Positions 55,788 to 62,926 of a stretch of DNA of 64,000 nt are shown here, piece after piece. The notes below the pieces were generated by a model. That model saw nothing but the letters and a program-made list of their open reading frames with translations. It was not told where the DNA came from and made no database searches. A program made the translations under genes and the position numbers. Position 1 is the first letter of the stretch; each line of letters begins with the position of its first letter. Source of the stretch: Kangiella aquimarina DSM 16071 (lineage in GTDB: Bacteria > Pseudomonadota > Gammaproteobacteria > Enterobacterales > Kangiellaceae); contig NZ_KB893650.1 of assembly GCF_000374105.1 (NCBI RefSeq), forward strand, positions 738,862 through 802,861. Reading direction: 5' to 3'.

Positions 55788-58160
55788 TTATTTGCCTAAT
55801 AAATCTTCGTAACCGTAAATGCTGTCTTCTAAAAACTCTGTAGTACTGCCGCGCAGACTACCAATCCCTTTTAAGACAAACTGTAAAAAGACACCGGAGT
55901 TATGTTCATCTTCTTGCCCCGGCAAGATAAATCCTTCACTGTCGAGTTGGATGTTCAAATAACGTCGTGCCACTAATCGCACGGCCCAACAGCATGACTC
56001 ATACTCTAGACCAAGAAAGGAGTCATTGGTTCGATTTTCAATTAAATCCTGGTTATAACGGCCTAAAAGTCGCCAATTATCTTTGATCGGCCATGCAAAA
56101 GCCAGCTCTGCCTCTTCCTGCTTTCTATCGAGTCGCTCACGATAGCGATGGCCTAGATTGATAATATGATTAGGTTCTGGCTCATAGTGCATGTTGACCA
56201 GGCCGTGGGTCGTATTATTAGTCTGATCATCCCACTCAATAACTGACTTAAATTCGATAGAGTCGGTCCAGCGCCAGTTAACCTCTGCCAGCAGTCCTGA
56301 TTGCTTTTCAGTTTCACGCCCGATGGTATCAACCAGTTGAACCTGACGATCTGCCAGATAAACAATACGCCCCAGCGACATGGATACCTTTTCACGTCCC
56401 TGCGAGTCGAGTATACGGCTGGTCAAAGCGCCACTGATTTGATTGGCGTCGCCTATGCGGTCAATACCACTGAAGCGATTGCTGCTGAATAGCTGTGTGA
56501 AGTTGAACGTAGGCAAGCTGGTATCATAAACCCCAATCTCATTCTGCGCTTCATAGGGTGTATACAGATAAAAGAGGCGTGGCTCCAGAGTGTGGGTGTA
56601 ACGCTCGTCGTCACCTTCGATGAATCGCTCAAAATAAAGGCCTGTGTCCAGCGATGCTGTAGGCAAAGTTCGTGTCAGATGCTCAACATTGCCAGTAAGA
56701 TCTTCCTGTTGATAATGAGTTACCGAATATTTAAGTTGCGGGCGGAAGAAACTGTAAAGTGTTTCATGGCTCCAGCCAATATTGGGTTCCAGATGATAAC
56801 GATTGGCTGTAACGGCATTGTCTTTATCGAAACGGGTCAGCTCAGTATGGATATTAGCATGAAAACCATTTTCATCCGGCTCGAAGAAACGTGTCATCTG
56901 CATGCGTGGCGCAATGGTATAACGTTCTACAGGGCTATTCAGCAGCTGCCAGTCTTTATATTCGGTACGGAAGAACCAGTCCTTGCTACGATGCTGAATA
57001 TAGAGGTTTTGCGACAGAATATCCTGGTTACTGTTTTCAAGACTGCCACCAAAGTCCTGATAATAGCCATCATCACTGACCTTGCGTGCATTGACGCCCG
57101 TAGTCCAGTCGTCACCAAGATCAGTCAAATGCTTAACATCATACTGCCAGCGTTTGTCACCTAGTGCATCAGGATCCTTGTCATTGGGCAGAGCTTCAAA
57201 AAACAGTTCGCCATTGCTGGCTTCGGTTAAATAACGAAACTCAGTACCTAACATTGAACCACGCGAGGTCATGTAGCGAGGAGTCAGTGTCAGGTCATAG
57301 TTGGGTGCCAGATTAAAGTAATAAGGCACACTGACATCACGTCCATTGCGATCTGAGTTGCTGAAGGAGGGCGGAAGAATGCCGCTCTTGCGACGATCAT
57401 CAATCGGGAAAGTAATATAGGGTAACCAGAAAACTGGCACATCGGCGACTTTTACAACGCTGTTGTAGGCCTTACCCCAGCCACTTTCGCGATCAATCAC
57501 AATTTCATCGGACTCAAAGGCCCAGCTACGTTGATTGGTTGGGCAGGTTGAAAACTCTGAATTGGAAAGAGTCAGCAGCTGGTTATTATCAATGGTGATG
57601 GTCTCTGCTGAACCGTTACCGTTGTTACTGTAGAGGTGGAATCGAGTATTGCTGATTTCAGTGCTGCCCTCTACTGCCTGGTAAGTCAGGTAGTCTGCAC
57701 CCACCACAAAATTCTGATTAGTAAACAGCAAATCGCCTTCGGCTTTATAGCTTTGTGACAGGTTGTCTGCTGTCAGGCTATTGGCGGTCAATTGCTGGCC
57801 ATCCTGAGAGACCACCACATTACCGGTTAAATGGGCAGTATCGCCTTCGCGTATTGCCTGATCGGAATAAACTTTGATTGGCCCCTTTTCTTTACTTTGA
57901 ACTGCCTGATAGCGAATAGGCTCCATAGGCTGGCTAGGGCAGGTGTAAAACTCCGGAAACTTAAAGCCAACGTCTTTGCTGACAGAGTCATTATTCTCTT
58001 TCGATTCGTTCTGTGACTCGGTAATTGATGTAGACGGAGTTGCTTCGGGATTGCTTAACTGATTTTCAGCTGCAGAAACAGTTGCCGGCATGCTGGATGC
58101 GGCAAATAGAAAGCCTGTCGCTAAAAAAGGGTGTACCCAAGGAGTTTTCTTGCTTACCAT
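55788..58160 (-). CDS. lptD: LPS-assembly outer-membrane protein LptD
   Basis: Inserts lipopolysaccharide into the outer leaflet with LptE. The 790 residues have a signal peptide (about 1-30), a periplasmic OstA/LptA-like jellyroll (about 95-230, GDTAHLTGNVVVSQDGQQLTA) and a C-terminal barrel (about 235-790). The disulfide cysteines are visible at FYTCPSQP, FSTCPTNQR and the late pair YESCCWAVRL. It is the first gene of lptD-surA-pdxA-rsmA and diverges from amgK, as in Pseudomonas and Vibrio relatives. Confidence 0.96.
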   Translation of the reverse strand: MVSKKTPWVHPFLATGFLFAASSMPATVSAAENQLSNPEATPSTSITESQNESKENNDSVSKDVGFKFPEFYTCPSQPMEPIRYQAVQSKEKGPIKVYSDQAIREGDTAHLTGNVVVSQDGQQLTANSLTADNLSQSYKAEGDLLFTNQNFVVGADYLTYQAVEGSTEISNTRFHLYSNNGNGSAETITIDNNQLLTLSNSEFSTCPTNQRSWAFESDEIVIDRESGWGKAYNSVVKVADVPVFWLPYITFPIDDRRKSGILPPSFSNSDRNGRDVSVPYYFNLAPNYDLTLTPRYMTSRGSMLGTEFRYLTEASNGELFFEALPNDKDPDALGDKRWQYDVKHLTDLGDDWTTGVNARKVSDDGYYQDFGGSLENSNQDILSQNLYIQHRSKDWFFRTEYKDWQLLNSPVERYTIAPRMQMTRFFEPDENGFHANIHTELTRFDKDNAVTANRYHLEPNIGWSHETLYSFFRPQLKYSVTHYQQEDLTGNVEHLTRTLPTASLDTGLYFERFIEGDDERYTHTLEPRLFYLYTPYEAQNEIGVYDTSLPTFNFTQLFSSNRFSGIDRIGDANQISGALTSRILDSQGREKVSMSLGRIVYLADRQVQLVDTIGRETEKQSGLLAEVNWRWTDSIEFKSVIEWDDQTNNTTHGLVNMHYEPEPNHIINLGHRYRERLDRKQEEAELAFAWPIKDNWRLLGRYNQDLIENRTNDSFLGLEYESCCWAVRLVARRYLNIQLDSEGFILPGQEDEHNSGVFLQFVLKGIGSLRGSTTEFLEDSIYGYEDLLGK

Positions 58161-58288
58161 GTATCCGTTATTTTACCTTCCGCTACGCGCCACCATCGCT
58201 TTGTTTCCTAGGTATCAGAGCGCGGAAAGTGACCAAGTGATAGAATGGCACAATGATAAACGCTTATTTGCATAATTGAAAACGTATA

Positions 58289-59323
58289 ATGGAAAAAGAT
58301 AGCCGACAAGAAGCACTAAAACTCTGGGCCTACGCCAAAATTCGTCATTTAAATCCTCAAGTTGGGTCAATGCAATGGAGCATGGTGTCGGGTGATGCCA
58401 GCTTTCGTCGCTATTTTCGCTGGCAAAGTGATGATACCAGCTGGATTTGCGTTGACGCCCCGCCTGAACACGAAAACTCTGAGCAATTCATAAAAGTTGC
58501 CAACATGCTAAAAGTGGTCAATGCGCCACAGGTCATTGATTATGACCTTGGCGATGGCTTTATGCTGCTTTCCGATCTCGGCGACCAGCTCTATTTGCCT
58601 TTACTGCAAAATCCTTCTGATTCTGCATTGAGCGCTGATGTTCTCTATAAGGATGCGATTGATAGTCTGATTACCATGCAGGCCATAGGTGATGCAGACT
58701 CGCTACCGTCCTATGACAGTGCATTATTGAATACTGAGATGGAGCTGTTTCGCGAGTGGTTCCTGGGGCGTTATCTTAATTACCCACTGTCAGAGCAGGA
58801 GCATCAGCTGCTGGATGATACGTTTGTCAAGCTGAAGAATAGCGCATTAGAGCAGCCACAGGTGTTCGTGCATCGTGATTATCATTCGCGCAATATCATG
58901 TACGTCGAGGGCCAGCCCCCTGGAATTATAGACTTTCAGGATGCCGTTTACGGGCCAGTGACCTATGATTTACTGTCTCTGCTGCGTGACTGCTATATTC
59001 AGTGGCCACAGGACAAAGTCCAGGCGTGGGTTGGATATTTCATTGAGCAGTCCCCGCTATCGCTAGATAAACAAAAGTTTATGCAATGGTTTGACTGGAT
59101 GGGTTTGCAGCGCCATATCAAGGTTGCCGGTATCTTTTCCCGCTTAAATTTCCGCGATGGCAAGTCCGGTTACTTGAAAGATATCCCTTTAACCCTCAAC
59201 TATATACTTCAGCAAGCTGAAAACTATCCTCAAATGGCCAATTTCCATCAATGGTTAGCGGAAACCATAATGCCACTCTATCGCAAACGTATTGAAGAAG
59301 ATGCGTTGGGAGTCAGTGCATGA
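58289..59323 (+). CDS. amgK: Anomeric MurNAc/GlcNAc kinase AmgK
   Basis: Phosphorylates anomeric MurNAc in the peptidoglycan recycling bypass, feeding UDP-MurNAc without the de novo route. The 344 residues belong to the APH-like kinase fold: a Gly-rich start (MVSGDASFRRYFRW), the catalytic loop VFVHRDYHSRNIMY (Asp about 196) and the metal motif GIIDFQDAVYGPVTYDL. It overlaps murU by 4 bp (ATGA), matching the amgK-murU pair known from Pseudomonas putida. Confidence 0.92.
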   Translation: MEKDSRQEALKLWAYAKIRHLNPQVGSMQWSMVSGDASFRRYFRWQSDDTSWICVDAPPEHENSEQFIKVANMLKVVNAPQVIDYDLGDGFMLLSDLGDQLYLPLLQNPSDSALSADVLYKDAIDSLITMQAIGDADSLPSYDSALLNTEMELFREWFLGRYLNYPLSEQEHQLLDDTFVKLKNSALEQPQVFVHRDYHSRNIMYVEGQPPGIIDFQDAVYGPVTYDLLSLLRDCYIQWPQDKVQAWVGYFIEQSPLSLDKQKFMQWFDWMGLQRHIKVAGIFSRLNFRDGKSGYLKDIPLTLNYILQQAENYPQMANFHQWLAETIMPLYRKRIEEDALGVSA

Positions 59324-60024
59324 AAGCCATGATTCTGGCCGCTGGGCGTGGCGAGAGAATGCGCCCACTGACCGATGAGCGTCCTAAACCTTTATTAAAA
59401 GTAAATGGCAAGGCGCTGATCGAATGGCACATTGAGGCGCTTAAGGAAGCTGGCATTCGCGAGATCATCATCAATACCTCATGGTTGGGCGATCTCATTC
59501 CAGAGTACCTGGGGGATGGGGCCTATTGGGGCGTTAATTTAAGTTTTTCACCTGAAGAAGAGGCGCTGGAAACCGCCGGTGGCATTCGTAAAGCTTTGGA
59601 TTTTTTTGAAGACCAGCCCTTTATTGTTATTAATGGCGATGTCTGGACTGACATGGACTACACCAGAATAGCAAAAGCTCCAGAAAACAGTGCCCACATT
59701 GTGTTGGTGCCGAATCCTGAACATCATCCTGAAGGCGATTTCTGTGTCACTGAAGGCGGCAAGGTTAAGTCCGAAGGCGATCCTAAACTGACCTTTTCTG
59801 GAATTGGTGTTTACCACCCGCATATCTTTAAAGAGTTGCCAAAAGATGAAGCTTTTCCATTAGGACCACTGTTGCGAGAACTGATGGCGCAAGAAGAAGT
59901 AACTTATGATTTGTATGAAGGTCGCTGGCACGATATCGGTACACCCGAGCGTCTGCAAAAATTGAACGAAAGTTTCCAGCGAAAATTGAAGACCATTGAA
60001 TTTAATTTAGAGAACGATAAATAA
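59320..60024 (+). CDS. murU: N-acetylmuramate alpha-1-phosphate uridylyltransferase MurU
   Basis: A nucleotidyltransferase making UDP-MurNAc from MurNAc-1-phosphate. The 234 residues have the signature AMILAAGRGERMRPLTDERP with the following KPLLKV, the metal-binding NGDVWTDMD and a C-terminal DIGTPERLQKLN. Its partnership with amgK is the strongest support for this specific activity over other sugar uridylyltransferases. Confidence 0.92.
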   Translation: MKAMILAAGRGERMRPLTDERPKPLLKVNGKALIEWHIEALKEAGIREIIINTSWLGDLIPEYLGDGAYWGVNLSFSPEEEALETAGGIRKALDFFEDQPFIVINGDVWTDMDYTRIAKAPENSAHIVLVPNPEHHPEGDFCVTEGGKVKSEGDPKLTFSGIGVYHPHIFKELPKDEAFPLGPLLRELMAQEEVTYDLYEGRWHDIGTPERLQKLNESFQRKLKTIEFNLENDK

Positions 60025-60026
60025 AT

Positions 60027-60839
60027 ATGAGTTGGTTTGGAAAAGTATTAGGTGGTGTCATAGGTTTCTCCCTTGGGGGCCCGATTGGCGCCATTCTAGG
60101 TGGTGTTGTAGGCCACCAGATCGATAAGAAAAATGATGACGGGTTAGAGCCGGGTTCGCAGGAGCGAGTGCAGGCAGCATTTTTTACCGCGACATTTTCT
60201 GTGATGGGCCATATTGCCAAAGCGGATGGTCGAGTAACCGAAACCGAAATTCGGCATGCAGAAGAAGTCATGCGTCGCATGGGGCTCGATCAAACGGCCC
60301 GTAAGCTGGCAATTGATCTGTTCAGCCAGGGCAAAGAGCGAGATTTTGATCTGCATGGCGTGCTTGAGCAGTTTAAGCGCGAATGTCAGCGTCGACGTAA
60401 TCTGATGCAAATGTTCATGGAAGTTCAGATCAGCATGGCAATGGCTGATGGCGTTGTGCATCAACAGGAAAGAACCGTGTTGCATGAAGTGGGCAAGTCA
60501 CTTGGCTTCCCGGCCTTTATGATCGACCAGCTGATTAAAATGGTTCAGGCCCAACAACGATTCTATCAACATTCAAGACAGCAGGGCGGTGAACATGGCG
60601 GCCCAGGCTACCAACCAGCCAGTGGACCAAGTGTTGAGCAGGCCTATCAGGTCCTGGGCGTTAAATCGGGCGATGATCAGCAAACTGTAAAAAGGGCTTA
60701 CCGTCGGCTGATGTCACAGCATCATCCTGATAAACTGGTAGCGAAAGGGTTGCCCGAACAGATGATTAAAATGGCAACCGAAAAGACGCAGGAAATTAAA
60801 GCGGCTTATGAATTAATTAAACGCCATAAAAATTGGTAA
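60027..60839 (+). CDS. djlA: DnaJ-like co-chaperone DjlA
   Basis: A membrane-anchored J-domain protein of 270 residues that stimulates DnaK. A glycine-rich hydrophobic helix (KVLGGVIGFSLGGPIGAILG, about 5-30) anchors it, a TerB-like helical domain follows (about 55-170), and the C-terminal J-domain (about 200-270) carries the HPD motif in SQHHPDKLVAKG. It follows murU by 2 bp. Confidence 0.94.
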   Translation: MSWFGKVLGGVIGFSLGGPIGAILGGVVGHQIDKKNDDGLEPGSQERVQAAFFTATFSVMGHIAKADGRVTETEIRHAEEVMRRMGLDQTARKLAIDLFSQGKERDFDLHGVLEQFKRECQRRRNLMQMFMEVQISMAMADGVVHQQERTVLHEVGKSLGFPAFMIDQLIKMVQAQQRFYQHSRQQGGEHGGPGYQPASGPSVEQAYQVLGVKSGDDQQTVKRAYRRLMSQHHPDKLVAKGLPEQMIKMATEKTQEIKAAYELIKRHKNW

Positions 60840-60868
60840 AAATTACAGGAAGACTCAGGGGTAAGATT

Positions 60869-61510
60869 ATGCCAGACAAACATACAATGATTAGACAGAT
60901 TGCAGTGATGCTTGAAATGCAAAATGCCATGAACTCTAAAGTTCATGAACAATGGTTCGAGCAGGGTTTTGAGTGGTATCGCGCCATCTGGATTGAATGT
61001 GCTGAAATGTTGGAGCACTACGGCTGGAAATGGTGGAAACATCAAAAGCCAGACGCCGAACAGGTGAAGATGGAATTGGTTGATATTTTTCATTTTGGCT
61101 TAAGCTCTCGAATTGATGGTGAAGCTTCTTTTGAAGCTATTGCAGAAGAACTGGCCAATGAAATGTTAGAGCCAACCGTTAAAGATGACTTTAAGCAAAC
61201 GCTTGAAGTTATGGCAGGTCAGGCAGTGATGTATCAGCATTTTGATGGTTCCAGTTTTGCCGGCTGTATGCAACAAATGGAGATGCCATTTGAAGAGTTA
61301 TTTAAAAGCTATGTGGGTAAAAATACGCTGAACTTTTTCCGTCAGGATCATGGTTATAAAGAAGGTACTTACGTTAAAGAATGGCATGGCCGTGAAGATA
61401 ATGAAGTACTGGTAGAAATTCTCGACAAATTAGATTCATCGGAAGATGACTTTAGACATTTGCTGTATCAGGAACTAGCTGATAACTATCCACGTCCTGA
61501 CAGCAAATAA
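60869..61510 (+). CDS. Dimeric dUTPase (dUTPase_2, all-alpha NTP pyrophosphatase)
   Basis: Hydrolyses dUTP to dUMP to keep uracil out of DNA and feed dTMP synthesis. I recognise it as the dimeric, MazG-like family rather than the trimeric Dut. It has about 213 residues with the motif MLEMQNAMNSKVHEQWF, metal-binding acids E43 and E46 in WIECAEMLEHYGWKWWK, and E69 and D72 in ELVDIFHFG. The start at 60869 has AGGGG 8 bp ahead; the frame is open to 60833 but overlaps djlA. It lies between djlA and cobB. The usual dut site after coaBC is empty in this window. Confidence 0.8.
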   Translation: MPDKHTMIRQIAVMLEMQNAMNSKVHEQWFEQGFEWYRAIWIECAEMLEHYGWKWWKHQKPDAEQVKMELVDIFHFGLSSRIDGEASFEAIAEELANEMLEPTVKDDFKQTLEVMAGQAVMYQHFDGSSFAGCMQQMEMPFEELFKSYVGKNTLNFFRQDHGYKEGTYVKEWHGREDNEVLVEILDKLDSSEDDFRHLLYQELADNYPRPDSK

Positions 61511-61546
61511 CGGTTAATTAAGTCAACTTAAATAGAAATATAGTCA

Positions 61547-62281
61547 ATGCACATCGATCAGGAAGTTATCGACTGCATAAAAAACGCCAGACGCGTCTGT
61601 ATTCTAACAGGCGCAGGCGTTTCAGCTGAAAGTGGTATCGCCACCTTTCGCGACGCACAGGAAGGCAAAGGTCTTTGGAGTCAATACGACCCACAACAGC
61701 TGGCCAGTATTGATGGGTTTCTAAAAGATCCTCAAACCGTCTGGCAATGGTATCAATGGCGTCGCGACGTCAACAAAGATAAAGTACCCAATCCCGCCCA
61801 CCTCGCCATAGCGCGCTGGCAAAAAGAATCACAACAAAATGGTAATCAAGTTGTCAGCTTAATCACCCAAAATGTTGATGGCCTGCATCAAAAAGCCGGC
61901 TCCGATCCTGTCACCGAATTGCATGGCAACATCTGGCGCAATCATTGTCTTCAGTGTGGACAAACGCATCAGGAATCTGTTGAAGGAATCGAAAATGTTC
62001 CTCAGTGTTTGCAGTGTGGAGGTCAGGTGCGACCCTCCGTCGTCTGGTTTGGCGAAGCACTCCCCGATAAGGCCTGGCGTGAAGCAGAAAGTACTGCCTA
62101 TTCCTGCGACCTCTTTTTATCGGTAGGAACATCCAGTCAGGTCTATCCCGCCGCAGGTCTTGCCGCACTGGCCAAAAGCCAAGGCGCAACCGTCATCGAA
62201 ATCAATCCTGAACCCACTAATAGTTCGGTGGTGGATTATCAGATAGCAGGTAAGGCGGGAGAGGTTTTTAAAATACTTTAA
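61547..62281 (+). CDS. cobB: NAD-dependent protein deacylase (sirtuin, CobB-like)
   Basis: Removes acyl groups from lysines using NAD. The 244 residues contain LTGAGVSAESGIATFRD, the catalytic QNVDGLHQKAGS and ELHGN region (His about 125), and four zinc cysteines in two CxxC pairs (HCLQCGQ and QCLQCGGQ). The SVVWFGEALP and GTSSQVYPAAGL motifs complete the NAD fold. It is the last of the amgK-side operon before the REP-like region. Confidence 0.95.
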   Translation: MHIDQEVIDCIKNARRVCILTGAGVSAESGIATFRDAQEGKGLWSQYDPQQLASIDGFLKDPQTVWQWYQWRRDVNKDKVPNPAHLAIARWQKESQQNGNQVVSLITQNVDGLHQKAGSDPVTELHGNIWRNHCLQCGQTHQESVEGIENVPQCLQCGGQVRPSVVWFGEALPDKAWREAESTAYSCDLFLSVGTSSQVYPAAGLAALAKSQGATVIEINPEPTNSSVVDYQIAGKAGEVFKIL

Positions 62282-62291
62282 CTTTTGATCC

Positions 62292-62321
62292 GTCACCCCG
62301 CGATTTAATCGCGAGCTCCAG
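62292..62321 (+). repeat. REP-like palindrome, degenerate copy
   Basis: GTCACCCCGCGATTTAATCG and the following ten bases match the two perfect 30-bp elements at 62649 and 62775 at about 22 of 30 positions, with the same ends (GTCA and TCCAG) and a CCGCG/CGCG palindromic core. It lies 32 bp upstream of the GIY-YIG gene. Confidence 0.6.
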
Positions 62322-62353
62322 AGCTGTTTAATAAGGAAATATGAAGGATTGCA

Positions 62354-62644
62354 ATGGATAAGCAGTTTTACGTCTATATTTTGGCAAATCAAAGAAATGG
62401 AACATTGTATGTAGGTGTCACCTCTGATTTAGTTAAGCGAGTGTGGCAACACAAAAGTAATGTTGTAAAAGGTTTCACTCAAAAGTATGGGGTTCATCAG
62501 TTAGTTTATTATGAACAACATGGGAATTCTTATTCTGCGATTCAAAAAGAGAAGAGACTAAAAGAGTGGAAAAGAAAGTGGAAACTGGATTTGATTGAGG
62601 GAACGAATCCTGACTGGAAGGATTTGTATGATGAAATTATTTAA
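62354..62644 (+). CDS. GIY-YIG nuclease-domain protein (YhbQ/UPF0213-like)
   Basis: A 96-residue single-domain GIY-YIG endonuclease-like protein. The signature starts YVYILANQRNGTLYVGVTSD, with the conserved Arg in KRVWQHK, Tyr and His residues in QKYGVHQLVYYEQH, the Glu in YSAIQKEKRLKEWKRKWKL, and an end NPDWKDLYDEI typical of this subfamily. The start at 62354 has AAGGA 6 bp ahead. It is flanked by REP-like palindromes on both sides (62292, 62649, 62775). DNA cleavage by these proteins is plausible but unproven here. Confidence 0.9.
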   Translation: MDKQFYVYILANQRNGTLYVGVTSDLVKRVWQHKSNVVKGFTQKYGVHQLVYYEQHGNSYSAIQKEKRLKEWKRKWKLDLIEGTNPDWKDLYDEII

Positions 62645-62648
62645 TTGA

Positions 62649-62678
62649 CTGGATCCCGCGGTCAAGCCGCGGGATGAC
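62649..62678 (-). repeat. REP-like palindrome, copy 2 (inverted)
   Basis: A 30-bp element running from CTGGATCCCGCGGTCAAGCC to GCGGGATGAC, an exact reverse complement of the element at 62775-62804. Its core CCCGCGG / CCGCGGG can fold into a hairpin with a short TCAAG loop. It begins 4 bp after the GIY-YIG stop codon. Confidence 0.9.
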
Positions 62679-62774
62679 AGTATTTGTTATGGTTTAGTTT
62701 ACATTAGATCAAGTGTCGTTTGGTGCTACAAATAGCACTTTTTTTGAAGTTATACTCAGTGATTATTAATTTCC

Positions 62775-62804
62775 GTCATCCCGCGGCTTGACCGCGGGAT
62801 CCAG
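62775..62804 (+). repeat. REP-like palindrome, copy 3
   Basis: A 30-bp element from GTCATCCCGCGGCTTGACCG to GGGATCCAG, identical in reverse complement to the copy at 62649-62678 and 96 bp from it. The inverted pair could form a larger stem. Confidence 0.9.
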
Positions 62805-62836
62805 TAACTATGTCCGCGCTACCAAAGGCACTTCCT

Positions 62837-62860
62837 TCGGTCACTTACCGAGAGATCCAG
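62837..62860 (+). repeat. Partial REP-like element with hairpin
   Basis: TCGGT / ACCGA (62837-62851) forms a short hairpin and runs into AGATCCAGTGAC, resembling the GATCCAG end of the 30-bp elements. It is probably a decayed relative. With the other copies it fills the gap between the GIY-YIG gene and the purC terminator, where I see no gene. Confidence 0.45.
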
Positions 62861-62877
62861 TGACTTTAATTAGATAT

Positions 62878-62902
62878 AAAAAAGGCGGGATAACCCGCCT
62901 TT
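62878..62902 (-). terminator. Rho-independent terminator after purC
   Basis: Stem AAAGGCGGG / CCCGCCTTT with a 4-base loop and a six-U run on the minus strand, 25 bp past the purC stop. Confidence 0.9.
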
Positions 62903-62926
62903 AATTTAACCAGTTTTAAAAGCTCA

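Noticed and set aside
56592-57164. A 190-codon open frame on the plus strand inside lptD
   Set aside because: It lies fully antisense to the well-supported lptD, has no family resemblance and an unlikely composition (many Cys and Ile), and no ribosome site; a shadow of the real gene.
62292-62864. Palindromic repeats near the GIY-YIG gene as a CRISPR array
   Set aside because: Copies are in both orientations, with unequal spacing that includes a gene, and there are no cas genes; they fit REP-like elements instead.
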